A stretch of 38,380 nucleotides of DNA from an uncultured Porphyromonadaceae bacterium (lineage in GTDB: Bacteria > Bacteroidota > Bacteroidia > Bacteroidales > Muribaculaceae). This document shows positions 24,842 to 33,786 of the stretch, piece by piece (positions within the stretch are counted from its first letter, which is position 1; each line of letters opens with the position of its first letter). The stretch is taken from NCBI GenBank assembly GCA_947178165.1, contig CAMWXH010000015.1:1-38380 (forward strand). Reading direction: 5' to 3'. A program made the translations under genes and the position numbers. The notes under the pieces are model-generated. The model ran no database searches. It saw nothing but the letters and a program-made list of their open reading frames with translations, and was not told where the DNA came from.

Positions 24842-24877
24842 ATATCCTTATCCGCTTACAAAATTATATCCTTATCC
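24842..24877 (-). promoter_or_regulatory. 12-bp direct repeats flanking a -7 box
   Basis: ATATCCTTATCC occurs at 24842-24853 and 24866-24877. On the minus strand TAATTTTG (24866-24859) falls between and partly in the second copy. A regulator bound to both repeats would cover the start of transcription of the 150-aa protein gene. There is no -33 TTG at 20 bp. Confidence 0.4.
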
Positions 24878-24962
24878 TGCCATTTTATTGCAGTAAAATA
24901 TAAAAATAAATTAAACACAGCCATAAAAGCGACAGAATAACCTCAAATAGCTCCGAATTATG

Positions 24963-24970
24963 TAATTTTG
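24963..24970 (+). promoter_or_regulatory. -7 element of the lysC promoter
   Basis: TAATTTTG at 24963-24970 matches the -7 consensus. Transcription would start near 24977, about 20 nt before the lysC ATG. No TTG sits at the expected -33 distance. I see no lysine riboswitch in this short leader. Confidence 0.5.
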
Positions 24971-24997
24971 CAAATCAAATACCCAGAATGAGATAAT

Positions 24998-26317
24998 ATG
25001 AAAGTATTGAAATTCGGCGGCACATCCGTAGGGTCTCCCCAACGGATCAAGGAAGTCGCAACGCTTGTAAACGACGGAGAGCGGAAAATCGTGGTTCTCT
25101 CCGCAATGTCTAAAACCACCAATACCCTGATTGAAATTTCGGATTACCTCTACAAGAAAAACCCTGAAGGGGCAAACGATGTGATCAATCGTTTGGAGCA
25201 GACATATATCCGCCATGCCGAGGAACTATATTCCACCGCAGAATACCGCGAACGCACTCTTGATGCCATACGCGGCCACTTCGATTATATCCGCAGTTTC
25301 ACCAAGGATGTATTCACTCCTCACGAAGAGAAAGTTATCGTGTCTCAAGGCGAGCTGCTTTCCACGCGCATGATGCTTAACCTTATGCTTGAACGCGGTG
25401 TCAACGCCTGCATGATTCCGGCCTTAGACTTCATGCGCACCGATGAGAATGGCGAGCCCGACACTGCCAAGATAAAGGATAAGCTTGCCCGCCTTCTCAG
25501 AGAGCTGCCTGAAGCCGACATCTACATCACGCAGGGATTTATATGCCGCAACGCCTACGGAGAAGTTGACAATCTCAAGCGAGGCGGCAGCGACTACTCG
25601 GCATCGCTCATCGGAGCCGCCGTAAATGCCGATGAAATCCAGATATGGACCGACATCGACGGAATGCATAACAACGACCCTAGATTCGTGGAGAAAACAT
25701 CGCCTGTGCGAATGCTCCATTTCGAAGAAGCCGCAGAGCTGGCATATTTCGGTGCGAAGATTCTTCATCCGACATGCATACAGCCTGCCAAGTTCGCCAA
25801 CATACCGGTGCGGCTGCTCAACACGATGGAGCCCGAAGCACCCGGGACTTTGATATGCAACAAGACCGATAGCAAACGAATAAAGGCAGTTGCCGCCAAA
25901 GATAATATCACCGCCATAAAGATTAAATCAAGTCGCATGCTTCTGGCTCATGGTTTCCTCCGCAAGGTGTTCGAAATATTTGAAAGCTACCGCACATCTA
26001 TAGATATGATATGCACATCTGAAGTGGGAGTGTCTTTATCAATCGACGACACCACCCATCTGAAAGCCATTGTTGACGACCTTAAGAAATATGGCACCGT
26101 CACCGTTGACAGGGATATGTGCATAGTATGCGTAGTAGGCGATATGGAATGGACCCACGCCGGTTTTGAAGCCAAGGCTCTTGACGCAATGCGCGACATA
26201 CCCACGCGCATGATCTCTTTCGGAGGAAGCAATTACAACATATCCTTCCTTATTCGCGCAGAAGATAAGGAACGTGCCTTGCGCTCATTGAGCAGCCATC
26301 TTTTCAATGAAGAGTGA
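24998..26317 (+). CDS. lysC: Aspartokinase
   Basis: This 439-aa monofunctional aspartate kinase phosphorylates L-aspartate as the first step to lysine, diaminopimelate, threonine and methionine. It has the N-terminal KFGGTSVGSP (5-14), IVVLSAMSKTTNTL, the substrate-site FICRN...LKRGGSDYSASLIGAA and WTDIDGMHNNDPR. The C-terminal ~150 residues form the regulatory ACT pair (AIKIKSSRMLLAHGFLRKVF and MCIVCVVGDM). The length matches LysC-III-type enzymes and there is no homoserine dehydrogenase domain. The gene directly precedes lysA, with 51 bp between, so the two ends of the lysine pathway are co-expressed. Feedback inhibition by lysine is likely by family but not shown. Confidence 0.96.
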   Translation: MKVLKFGGTSVGSPQRIKEVATLVNDGERKIVVLSAMSKTTNTLIEISDYLYKKNPEGANDVINRLEQTYIRHAEELYSTAEYRERTLDAIRGHFDYIRSFTKDVFTPHEEKVIVSQGELLSTRMMLNLMLERGVNACMIPALDFMRTDENGEPDTAKIKDKLARLLRELPEADIYITQGFICRNAYGEVDNLKRGGSDYSASLIGAAVNADEIQIWTDIDGMHNNDPRFVEKTSPVRMLHFEEAAELAYFGAKILHPTCIQPAKFANIPVRLLNTMEPEAPGTLICNKTDSKRIKAVAAKDNITAIKIKSSRMLLAHGFLRKVFEIFESYRTSIDMICTSEVGVSLSIDDTTHLKAIVDDLKKYGTVTVDRDMCIVCVVGDMEWTHAGFEAKALDAMRDIPTRMISFGGSNYNISFLIRAEDKERALRSLSSHLFNEE

Positions 26318-26368
26318 GACATCCTTCAAAACAGCGGTCTGCTCGTGCAGGCACCAAAGATTACCCCT

Positions 26369-27535
26369 ATGATTTTAAGAGGAACTTTCCCAATTGATAA
26401 ATTTGAGGAGCTTGAGACTCCTTTCTATTATTACGATCTCGATTTGCTGCGCAAAACATTGGGCTCAATCGAAGAGAATACGCGCCTCGATCCGGATTTT
26501 TGCGTTCACTATGCAGTCAAGGCTAATGCCAATCCCGTGCTCCTTCGTATCATAGCGAATTCCGGGCTGGGAGCAGATTGCGTGAGCGGCGGAGAGATAT
26601 TAGCTGCCGTAAAAGCCGGATTTCCGGGCGAGAAGATTGTATATGCGGGTGTAGGAAAGACCGACCGCGAGATAAACATCGGTCTCGATAACGACATTTT
26701 CTGCTTTAACGTAGAGTCGGAACCGGAACTGACCGTGATTGATGAATTGGCACGCGCCAAAGGGAAGATGGCTCGTGTGGCGATACGTGTCAACCCCGAT
26801 GTAGGGGCGCATACCCACGCAAACATCACCACAGGGCTTGCCGAAAACAAATTCGGAATTGCCATGACCGATCTTGACCGAGTGATTGATCTGGCCAAAA
26901 GGCTGGAAAACATCACCTTTATAGGCCTTCACTTCCATATCGGTTCGCAGATTCTCGACATGAACGATTTCACCGCACTCTGCAATCGAGTCAACTCACT
27001 TGTAGAGAGACTGGAGAATCGCGGGATAGATATCCCGAACATCAATGTCGGCGGAGGATTGGGAATTGACTATAAGCATCCTAATCATCATCCCGTGCCT
27101 GATTTCAAGGAATATTTCGCGACCTACAGACGACATCTCGCCTTGCGTCCCGGCCAACGGCTTCACTTTGAGTTAGGCCGTGCAGTTGTGGGACAGTGCG
27201 GCTCATTGATAAGCCGTGTGATTTATGTCAAGGAAGGAACGAAAAAGAAATTTGCTATCCTTGATGCAGGAATGACCGATCTTATCCGTCCTGCCCTCTA
27301 TCAGGCTTACCACCGCATTGAGAATATCTCCTCCCACTCGGAGATTGTGGAGCGTTATGATGTTGTCGGGCCGGTATGCGAATCTTCAGATGTTTTCGGC
27401 AAGGCGGTTGATCTCCCCCTCACTAAGCGCGGAGATTTCATTGCGCTGCGCTCTGCCGGGGCATACGGAGAGATAATGGCATCACAATATAATTGCCGTG
27501 AATTGCCGAAATCTTATAATTCCGATAACATCTGA
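26369..27535 (+). CDS. lysA: Diaminopimelate decarboxylase
   Basis: This 388-aa PLP enzyme decarboxylates meso-diaminopimelate to lysine. The PLP lysine lies in HYAVKANANP (K51). GLHFHIGSQI, the phosphate-binding NVGGGLGIDY (near 228) and FELGRAVVGQCG follow. The catalytic cysteine is in GPVCESSDVFG (near 337). Length is typical of the short Bacteroidota form. The frame is open from a GTG at 26345; the ATG at 26369 gives the usual opening MI-x-RGTFP and is preferred. It follows lysC by ~50 bp and is probably co-transcribed. Confidence 0.95.
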   Translation: MILRGTFPIDKFEELETPFYYYDLDLLRKTLGSIEENTRLDPDFCVHYAVKANANPVLLRIIANSGLGADCVSGGEILAAVKAGFPGEKIVYAGVGKTDREINIGLDNDIFCFNVESEPELTVIDELARAKGKMARVAIRVNPDVGAHTHANITTGLAENKFGIAMTDLDRVIDLAKRLENITFIGLHFHIGSQILDMNDFTALCNRVNSLVERLENRGIDIPNINVGGGLGIDYKHPNHHPVPDFKEYFATYRRHLALRPGQRLHFELGRAVVGQCGSLISRVIYVKEGTKKKFAILDAGMTDLIRPALYQAYHRIENISSHSEIVERYDVVGPVCESSDVFGKAVDLPLTKRGDFIALRSAGAYGEIMASQYNCRELPKSYNSDNI

Positions 27536-27597
27536 TTCCCGTCAGGCGTTATAATATGAGGTTGGAGAATCAACTTCTATAATTTCACATAACATCT

Positions 27598-28389
27598 ATG
27601 ATAAAGGCACTGTTCTTTGATATTGACGGCACATTGGTTCCATACGGTTCGGGACATATCCCCGAAGAAGTGTCGGAAGCGATAGCCGAAGTGAGGCGCA
27701 ACGGAGTGAAGGTTTTCATATCTACCGGCCGCCATCTTGCATGGATTAACAATCTCGGTGACACCGAATTTGACGGTTTTGTAACCGTAAACGGAGGAAT
27801 GTGCGTAGCCTCCGACCGAACCACCTGCATCCATAAGCAATGCATCGAGCCGGAAGAGGTGGAACGTCTCAATGAATTTTCAAAGAGGAGTGAAATACCA
27901 TTGGTAGTGGTGCCGGCAGAAGGCGACATATTCATAACACGTTTCACTCCTGAAGTGGAATTTGTTGCAGAGGAACTTCATATTCCTCCTATAGCTCTCG
28001 ACAATGTGGAATCAGCCATTGGCAAGGATGTGGTTCAGCTCATGGCTTTCGGTTCGGAAACGGAACGGCGTGAAAGCGGACTATTTGGTGAAGTATTGAA
28101 GAATTCCGAGGCAACAAGCTGGAATCCTTATTTCTGCGATATCATCCCTGCAGGGAGCGATAAAAGTTGTGGGTTGCGCGCCATGGCTGAGCATTTCGGA
28201 TTCGATATGTCGGAAACCATGGCATTCGGTGATGGCAGCAACGATGTCGGTATGCTTCGGGCCGCAGGCATTGGTGTGGCAATGGGCAATGCTGATGAAA
28301 AAGTGAAGGCAGCCGCCGATCACATAACCACCTCCGACACAGACCATGGCATAGTCAATGCCCTTCGTCATTTCGGGCTAATCAAATAA
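27598..28389 (+). CDS. Cof-type HAD hydrolase (sugar/nucleotide phosphatase)
   Basis: This 263-aa haloacid-dehalogenase phosphatase of the Cof/YbiV-type IIB subgroup shows motif I FFDIDGTL with nucleophile Asp8 and Asp10, motif II FISTGR (residues ~39-44), motif III lysine in GSDKSCGL, and motif IV FGDGSNDVGML (~209-219). The large cap between motifs II and III fits type C2B. Substrates are typically sugar phosphates or FMN-type metabolites and cannot be assigned here. It lies 62 bp after lysA and may share its transcript, ending at two strong hairpins. A lysine-pathway role is not implied. Confidence 0.92.
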   Translation: MIKALFFDIDGTLVPYGSGHIPEEVSEAIAEVRRNGVKVFISTGRHLAWINNLGDTEFDGFVTVNGGMCVASDRTTCIHKQCIEPEEVERLNEFSKRSEIPLVVVPAEGDIFITRFTPEVEFVAEELHIPPIALDNVESAIGKDVVQLMAFGSETERRESGLFGEVLKNSEATSWNPYFCDIIPAGSDKSCGLRAMAEHFGFDMSETMAFGDGSNDVGMLRAAGIGVAMGNADEKVKAAADHITTSDTDHGIVNALRHFGLIK

Positions 28390-28390
28390 T

Positions 28391-28436
28391 GAGGGTATGT
28401 CATAACGGCCCATCTGGGTCGTTATGACATACCCTC
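28391..28436 (+). terminator. Very long hairpin after the HAD gene
   Basis: Perfect 17-bp arms (28391-28407 with 28420-28436) are extended inside by a G-T pair and CCCA/TGGG, leaving a two-base loop. No T-run follows directly. It starts two bases after the HAD stop and lies 20 bp before a second, canonical terminator. Confidence 0.6.
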
Positions 28437-28456
28437 GCAATCCGGATAAAAATATT

Positions 28457-28496
28457 ACGGTGTGTCAAAATTTCGCATTTTGACACACCGTTTTTT
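28457..28496. terminator. Terminator between converging genes
   Basis: A perfect 15-bp stem (28457-28471 with 28477-28491, loop TTCGC) is followed by T6 on the + strand. Upstream (28447-28453) is an A-rich tract that gives T-richness on the minus strand, so it can serve both the HAD gene and the minus-strand secreted-protein operon. Confidence 0.85.
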
Positions 28497-28515
28497 ACTA
28501 AAGATCTATTGATTC

Positions 28516-30438
28516 TTATTTCTTAATGACAATTTTCTTGCCGTTGATGATATATAAACCTGCTGGGAGATTATCCGCACCGGAATTCATGCGTATTCCC
28601 TGAAGATTATAGATATCTGAATCTGCCTCAACTCCCGAAATCTCTACAACGCCACTGCTCGAATTTACAGTATAGGAGATGCTGATAGGAGCGCTACCCT
28701 TGCCGATACCGTTGGAAACAAATCCGGAATCACCGAACTGACCTGCAGCCACAGTGAAAAGATATTTTCCATTATCAGTAGCCACCGGGAAGGTCACCTT
28801 ATATCCTCCATCCGGATTAGCCGTGAAGGACGCTGTCTGGCGGTAGCTGTTATCCACTCCTGCAAGTGTGGCTGAAGCTCCGGCAACCATCTCCACTCCA
28901 TCTGCAAACGACAATGTTATCTCTGAAATCATCTTACCATTGACATAAGTGCCCTCTGCAGGATCTATCGAGGTGGGAACGATGCTATATGAAGCGCGGT
29001 CGGGACCGCCAACAATTTCAAATTTAAGCTCTATCTTGTCGTTAGAGTGTCCATAGTTGGGGTCTTCTCCCCAAACAGCAGTGCCGAATGCACCTTTCTC
29101 AATGGTTACAATGTAGGTGCCGTTATAACTGGGTTCCTTCCCGAAGCTGGCGGAGAAATATGTGTAATTAGCATTCACTCCATTAGCCTTGCGAAGGTGA
29201 CCGCTGGCTTCGAAATCGCCTTCCTCTGATCTTATGGTTACATTTGTAGCAGTGCCGTCGGTCGCAACAAGGCCTTTCTGTTCACACACAAAGAAGAGTG
29301 ATTCGACCGATCTGTCAAAATCTATCTGTCCATCTGCATTAGGTTTGGGAGCGCTTATGGCAAGCGAAAGATCATATTCCACCGGGGTTGCCATAGTATA
29401 GGCAATCTTAATCGCTTCTTTATTGGAAGCGGTTACATCTCCAGAAACAGCCGTTAATGCATCAGGAGCAATTTCGACTTCAATCTTGGCTTCTACAAAA
29501 TTAAGAGCCTCCTTAAGGGTGAGCGTAAGCTTATTGGCATCGGTGGATACCTTAACGTCTTCCAAGGGCTCGCCATTCTTTTTCACAGTTATGCCACTCC
29601 CTGAATATGTCACACTCTCAACTTCGGTGAACTCAAGAGTAAGCTCGCCGAAATACGCCAAGTATTCATCCTCCGGAAGAGAAGATTTATATTCGAACGA
29701 CAACTCTTCGGGGGCACCTTGAATAGTCCACGTCAGTATGATATCTTCAGGATTATCCTCCATAATCTCATTAGAAAAATCATATCCGGCAATTGCATGA
29801 GCAGGGATAGAAAGCGTGTAAGTTCCCGAAGCTGTCAAAGGTTCGGCCGGAGTAAATGAGAAGGTGGTCTCATCTATATTATCTTTTGCTACATTCTCAA
29901 TAGCCACTCCATTATGTTCCAACACGATTTCATCCTTGGAATTGATTTCAACCTCCTCAATATGTGGGAACATCATCACGATTTCACTGATTTCCGTCAC
30001 CTCACCCGGCTCCGGATTAACCATGTATTCCCAGTTCAAGCCGTCTCCGCCCTGAGACGCTATCTTATAAGTAAGAACAATTTCTTCGTTATCCTCCATC
30101 CACTCAAAATTATCCGCATAGCCGGCAAGCGCACCGGCCGGGATAGTGATAATGTATGTAGCCGGTTCAGTCTGTTCTGCACCGAATACAAAATGGAGTT
30201 CATTATCATTCTCTACAGAAGCATCAACGCCTCTAACCCGGCCACCGTTACGGGTAACCGTCAGATCATCCAATGAATTAATTTCAATCTCGTCAATGTT
30301 AGGGAAAGTAAGGGTTACAAACTGCAACATCGTGACCTCCCCCTCTGCCGGATCAACGGTATAATTCCAGTCTGCAGCGCCTGCACTGAAGGCCATGGCA
30401 ACTGCGGCAATTGAAGTTAAAAATTTCTTCATATTCAT
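28516..30438 (-). CDS. Secreted protein with about five Ig-like repeats and a T9SS-like C-terminal tail
   Basis: This 640-aa protein has a signal peptide MKKFLTSIAAVAMAFSAGA; an ATG two codons upstream is also possible. The body contains repeated ~110-residue beta-sandwich units, with starts near residues 24, 135, 247, 354 and 480. Each has a P-x-xGEV-like opening, a hydrophobic strand and a T-Y-x-(I/L)-x-IPAGAxAGY-like end (e.g. TYIITIPAGALAGY, TYTLSIPAHAIAGYD). The last ~40 residues (IYNLQGIRM, LPAGLYIINGKKIVIK) look like a type IX secretion sorting domain. It is probably an exported adhesin or structural surface protein. It lies 40 bp after the Omp28-like gene in the same operon. No catalytic motif is visible. 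Confidence 0.78.
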   Translation of the reverse strand: MNMKKFLTSIAAVAMAFSAGAADWNYTVDPAEGEVTMLQFVTLTFPNIDEIEINSLDDLTVTRNGGRVRGVDASVENDNELHFVFGAEQTEPATYIITIPAGALAGYADNFEWMEDNEEIVLTYKIASQGGDGLNWEYMVNPEPGEVTEISEIVMMFPHIEEVEINSKDEIVLEHNGVAIENVAKDNIDETTFSFTPAEPLTASGTYTLSIPAHAIAGYDFSNEIMEDNPEDIILTWTIQGAPEELSFEYKSSLPEDEYLAYFGELTLEFTEVESVTYSGSGITVKKNGEPLEDVKVSTDANKLTLTLKEALNFVEAKIEVEIAPDALTAVSGDVTASNKEAIKIAYTMATPVEYDLSLAISAPKPNADGQIDFDRSVESLFFVCEQKGLVATDGTATNVTIRSEEGDFEASGHLRKANGVNANYTYFSASFGKEPSYNGTYIVTIEKGAFGTAVWGEDPNYGHSNDKIELKFEIVGGPDRASYSIVPTSIDPAEGTYVNGKMISEITLSFADGVEMVAGASATLAGVDNSYRQTASFTANPDGGYKVTFPVATDNGKYLFTVAAGQFGDSGFVSNGIGKGSAPISISYTVNSSSGVVEISGVEADSDIYNLQGIRMNSGADNLPAGLYIINGKKIVIKK

Positions 30439-30478
30439 AACATTAAGAGCACAAGGTTAAAAAAAACTCTTTTGCAGG

Positions 30479-32062
30479 TTATCTTAAAAATTTAATTACA
30501 CTGCTTCCTCTTTCAGCGGAGAGGCGCACAATAATTAAGCCCTCTGCGTCAGGAAGCCTGAAGGAATCGTTACCTGAGGCGTTTCCCTCCTCAGACCATA
30601 CTTTTACGCCTGCCGTCGTGAACATCTCCAGATTGAAAGCTTCGCCGGGCAGCAAGGATGTCTTTACAATGCCCGAAGCATCGATAGAAAACAACGATTC
30701 GCTTATTGGAGTTAATGTTTCGTGAACAGCCGATTCAGCAGCGACTTCCATAGCCTTAGCATTCATCAACTCGCCCGTCACAGTGTCGATCACAAAAGCC
30801 ACGATGCGCGCATCCTCGGGATTGGCAAGCAGTTTCGGAGCCTCGCATTCCCACTCTACATTATATGTCTCTCCCGGTCTCAATGATTCCGGAAGCGAAC
30901 CTTCAATACCGGTGAAGGCCGTCTCGTATGAGAGGGTGACATCATCATAAAACATCAAAGCCGAAGGAATAGTGGAGGGCAAGAAGTAATAAGCTCCGTA
31001 AGCTGGCTGGGTGCAATTGTTCTTCTGCTGATATCTCACATTGTCAGCATCGTGAAAATTACCGGTGATGACATAGCCCACGCTATAGCGGCCATCCGGA
31101 TTGTCAATATCCTCAGAGACCCTAACCTGTGCGTTGACCTTCATGTTCTTGCCGGCTATTTCCACTGGCGCATCCATACGTATGCCGAACGAGGAAGCCT
31201 TGTCATAGTAATCGGTGAACTTATTTGCGTTCCCCCCTTCGGTAGCCCTTATGCGGTTGAGCATCATCCTCGGCACAGAATAATATTCAAGCTTTTCCCA
31301 GTAGGGATTGTTTGCCAGCACATCCTGAACGTGGGTGTTAAGCACAATCAATCTCGAGCCGAAACGTTCCGTCAGGTTCTCGATCACCGTCTCCCCTTCC
31401 GGACAGTTTGTACACCACATTCCTGTTCCCTTATCCACAACAAGGGCACGTATAAAGTCAGGATCGATGGCGTAATCGGCATCAGAAGATTCCGGATTTT
31501 CCGCGGGAATCTCATTCGATCCGACCTTGACTCCGGTCAATGCCAACATGTAGCCCGATTTGCTCGTGCATACGAAAACAAACTTAACTTTCCTGCCCGA
31601 AAGCGCTTCAAGCGATACGCCCCGGTTTTTCCAGAAGTAGCTTTCCGATTCAACCTCCAGCAACAATATTGGTTCACCGCCATCTTCGGGGTATGCCATA
31701 ACGCGATAGCTTTCGGGGAAATGCCTATAAACCGAGCGCGCTTCCCAACATAAGGTGTTCCCCTCTTCAATCTCCAATTCCGGGAGAGTCAAGAGATTCT
31801 CGCAGGCCGCCTCAGAGGCGTGATATGTAGGCGACAGAGCCACATATCCCCGTTTATCCAATCGGTCAACAGTCCAGCCGGTGGTCACGTAGCCATGTTT
31901 ATATACGCTTTGGTCGGGCACCACCCCATTCAGGTTCTCAGTCTCGACCCCGCCTGGGAAGCTTCCCCGGCTAAGGTCAAGTTCGTATGAGGCGGCCGAC
32001 AGCATAAGTGCTGCCGGACCCGACAAAAGCATTGATACAAGGATTCGGTTCACCCTTATCAT
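30479..32062 (-). CDS. Omp28-related secreted protein with thioredoxin-like CxxC
   Basis: This 527-aa exported protein has an N-terminal hydrophobic signal. Residues ~60-180 form a jelly-roll-like domain (choice-of-anchor/cleaved-adhesin type). A thioredoxin-like Omp28 domain begins with DKGTGMWCTNCPEGE (Cys217, Cys220), then LIVLNTHVQDVL and YSVPRMMLNR with the cis-proline position. The C-terminus (~445-527) has the beta-rich shape of a T9SS sorting domain (FNLEMFTTAGVKVWSE, EGLIIVRLSAERG). Omp28 proteins are surface/periplasmic thiol proteins of Bacteroidota with unclear roles. Its start ATG overlaps the stop of the upstream gene by four bases (ATGA), indicating coupling. A redox role is inferred from the CxxC only. 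Confidence 0.8.
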   Translation of the reverse strand: MIRVNRILVSMLLSGPAALMLSAASYELDLSRGSFPGGVETENLNGVVPDQSVYKHGYVTTGWTVDRLDKRGYVALSPTYHASEAACENLLTLPELEIEEGNTLCWEARSVYRHFPESYRVMAYPEDGGEPILLLEVESESYFWKNRGVSLEALSGRKVKFVFVCTSKSGYMLALTGVKVGSNEIPAENPESSDADYAIDPDFIRALVVDKGTGMWCTNCPEGETVIENLTERFGSRLIVLNTHVQDVLANNPYWEKLEYYSVPRMMLNRIRATEGGNANKFTDYYDKASSFGIRMDAPVEIAGKNMKVNAQVRVSEDIDNPDGRYSVGYVITGNFHDADNVRYQQKNNCTQPAYGAYYFLPSTIPSALMFYDDVTLSYETAFTGIEGSLPESLRPGETYNVEWECEAPKLLANPEDARIVAFVIDTVTGELMNAKAMEVAAESAVHETLTPISESLFSIDASGIVKTSLLPGEAFNLEMFTTAGVKVWSEEGNASGNDSFRLPDAEGLIIVRLSAERGSSVIKFLR

Positions 32063-33504
32063 CTTACAACTAATTTATACACGGCATCACCCGCTTTAAC
32101 CACATAAATGCCCGGATCAACGTATGTCACCTTCTCAGTTCCGATCAAACGTCCGTCAAGGTCATATACAGCCACATCTTCAGCATTGAGAACCTCGATG
32201 CGTCCCGGCGACGTGATCACAAGACCCTTGTCAGGAGTTCCAACCACCTCCTGAATACCTGAATATCCCTCTGTCTTAACAAAGAAGGGATAATACATAC
32301 GGTCAGCTATGGCTTCATTGAATTCCGATATCACACCGCCAAGTACACTTGCATCGGCCGAAATCTTGTTGATGCCTTCAATGTCCCTTGTCGATTCAAC
32401 ACCGTATGCTTCGGCCACAGAGGTTATCACACCATCCTTCATGACTTTTCCATTCCCTGTGAAAACGAGGCCGTCGCCGATACCGGCAGAGAAGAAGGAA
32501 TAATTGTCGTCGAGATACCATGTATCGGTCTTGTAATTATAGATGCAAGCTTCAGTAACGACCTCGCCTTCACCATCCTCGGTAACGTTTATTGCTCGGC
32601 TTCTTGTTCCATAAAGATTGCCGTTGTCATCGCAATTAGTAAAGAAACCGATAAGGTTTCCAAACTCCTCAGTATCTTTATAACCGTTGATATAGACCAC
32701 AGGATCATATTGCACGCGTGGGTCATTTATATCCTCAACCCATATTTGCACCGGCTGACCATCCTTCTCCTCCCAGCCGGCAAAATACTTGCCACCGAAC
32801 ATAAATGGCTCCATTTTAGTCTCTATCTTGTCAAACATAATCAGCTCACCATTTTTAATCATGGCGTTAAGATTGCTCTGAAATCCGCAATAGACTGTAC
32901 CGGCAATTACCTCACCGTCGGGAGTCTGGGTCATTGGGAAGAATCCTTGCTGATCTGGCAATTCTATGTTGGTATAAGCCTTGAGCATATATGACCCGTC
33001 ATCCTGCAGGAACCATTGACAAGGGTAATAACGTCCTTTTATATCGGAAGCGGGATCATTGATGAACTGATAACCTGCTATCACTTTGGCATCAGGAGTG
33101 ATACATACCGCCTCATTACTATTTAAGGCACCCGGGGCAAGAGGCAGCAGATACCATTTCCCCTCTTTATAGTATGCGGGATGATAGGTGGATCCAAGAA
33201 TGATGCTCCCCACCACCACTCCATCATCAGAAATATCCATAGCCGATGTGGGCCACATCTCTTCCTGATCAGTAAAATTTCCTGCCGATTCTGTGGTTGC
33301 CGTGATATCCTTAAGGGTTTCAGGATTAGTTGAATCCCAGATATAAGCCATACCGAAATCAGGGTCGGTCACTACACCGTAACGGCCGTTATCAGCTACG
33401 CCATTGATTTCTCCTAACGTGTTAAAAGAATAAACCTTGCTCTCAGCGTTTGCGCCAAGGCACAGACCGGCTGCAAGAGCCATCGATAGTATCGTTTTTT
33501 TCAA
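32059..33504 (-). CDS. Secreted beta-propeller-like protein with C-terminal sorting-like domain
   Basis: This 481-aa protein has a signal peptide (MKKTILSMALAAGLCLGANA) and repeated short blocks in which Gly-x-x-Asp-x-Gly-x-V (GEINGVADNGRYGVV, AMDISDDGVVVGSI, AVCITPDAKVIAGY) precede Trp-rich strands. This pattern is seen in extracellular-repeat (HAF-like) propellers. The tail (~405-481, IEVLNAEDVAVYDLDGRLIG, PGIYVVKAGDAVYKLVVR) resembles the T9SS type A sorting domain. It is the first gene of a three-gene minus-strand operon encoding only secreted proteins. The 282-bp upstream gap shared with the COG0523 gene shows no exact TAnnTTTG on this strand. Function unknown. Confidence 0.75.
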   Translation of the reverse strand: MKKTILSMALAAGLCLGANAESKVYSFNTLGEINGVADNGRYGVVTDPDFGMAYIWDSTNPETLKDITATTESAGNFTDQEEMWPTSAMDISDDGVVVGSIILGSTYHPAYYKEGKWYLLPLAPGALNSNEAVCITPDAKVIAGYQFINDPASDIKGRYYPCQWFLQDDGSYMLKAYTNIELPDQQGFFPMTQTPDGEVIAGTVYCGFQSNLNAMIKNGELIMFDKIETKMEPFMFGGKYFAGWEEKDGQPVQIWVEDINDPRVQYDPVVYINGYKDTEEFGNLIGFFTNCDDNGNLYGTRSRAINVTEDGEGEVVTEACIYNYKTDTWYLDDNYSFFSAGIGDGLVFTGNGKVMKDGVITSVAEAYGVESTRDIEGINKISADASVLGGVISEFNEAIADRMYYPFFVKTEGYSGIQEVVGTPDKGLVITSPGRIEVLNAEDVAVYDLDGRLIGTEKVTYVDPGIYVVKAGDAVYKLVVR

Positions 33505-33738
33505 TGCAGTAAGGTTTTAAAGTGTTAAACAATTTTCCGAATTAAAAAAGAATGCATAATTTATACACATCCGATTCGTGAAATTAGAAAAATTTTTTCA
33601 TACAATCAAGCAAAATGCCTCATTATATTTCATTTTTTATTTTTTTATCACATTAGTCTAATATTTGTCGTAACCTGAATATATGAGCGGCGCTTCGATA
33701 TTTATGGTACACTTTTTGTTATAATAAATAAAGGGATC

Positions 33739-33778
33739 TTATAACCTTATAACCCCATAACCCCATAACCTTATAACT
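33739..33778 (+). repeat. Five 8-bp iterated repeats before the COG0523 GTPase gene
   Basis: TTATAACC, TTATAACC, CCATAACC, CCATAACC, TTATAACT run in tandem from 33739 to 33778, ending eight bases before the ATG at 33787. The 8-bp units lie where the leader or operator would be. No exact -7 box is seen in the 282-bp gap (33505-33786), which is otherwise plain AT-rich DNA. The tract may be an operator, a slippery regulatory repeat or both. Confidence 0.75.
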
Positions 33779-33786
33779 TTAAAAAA

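Noticed and set aside
24774-24997. Lysine riboswitch before lysC
   Set aside because: The predicted leader after the -7 box is only ~20 nt and no multi-helix structure is visible.
31052-31753. 233-codon + strand frame opposite the Omp28-like gene
   Set aside because: It is antisense to a coherent secreted protein with a CxxC site, with no promoter and no family features.
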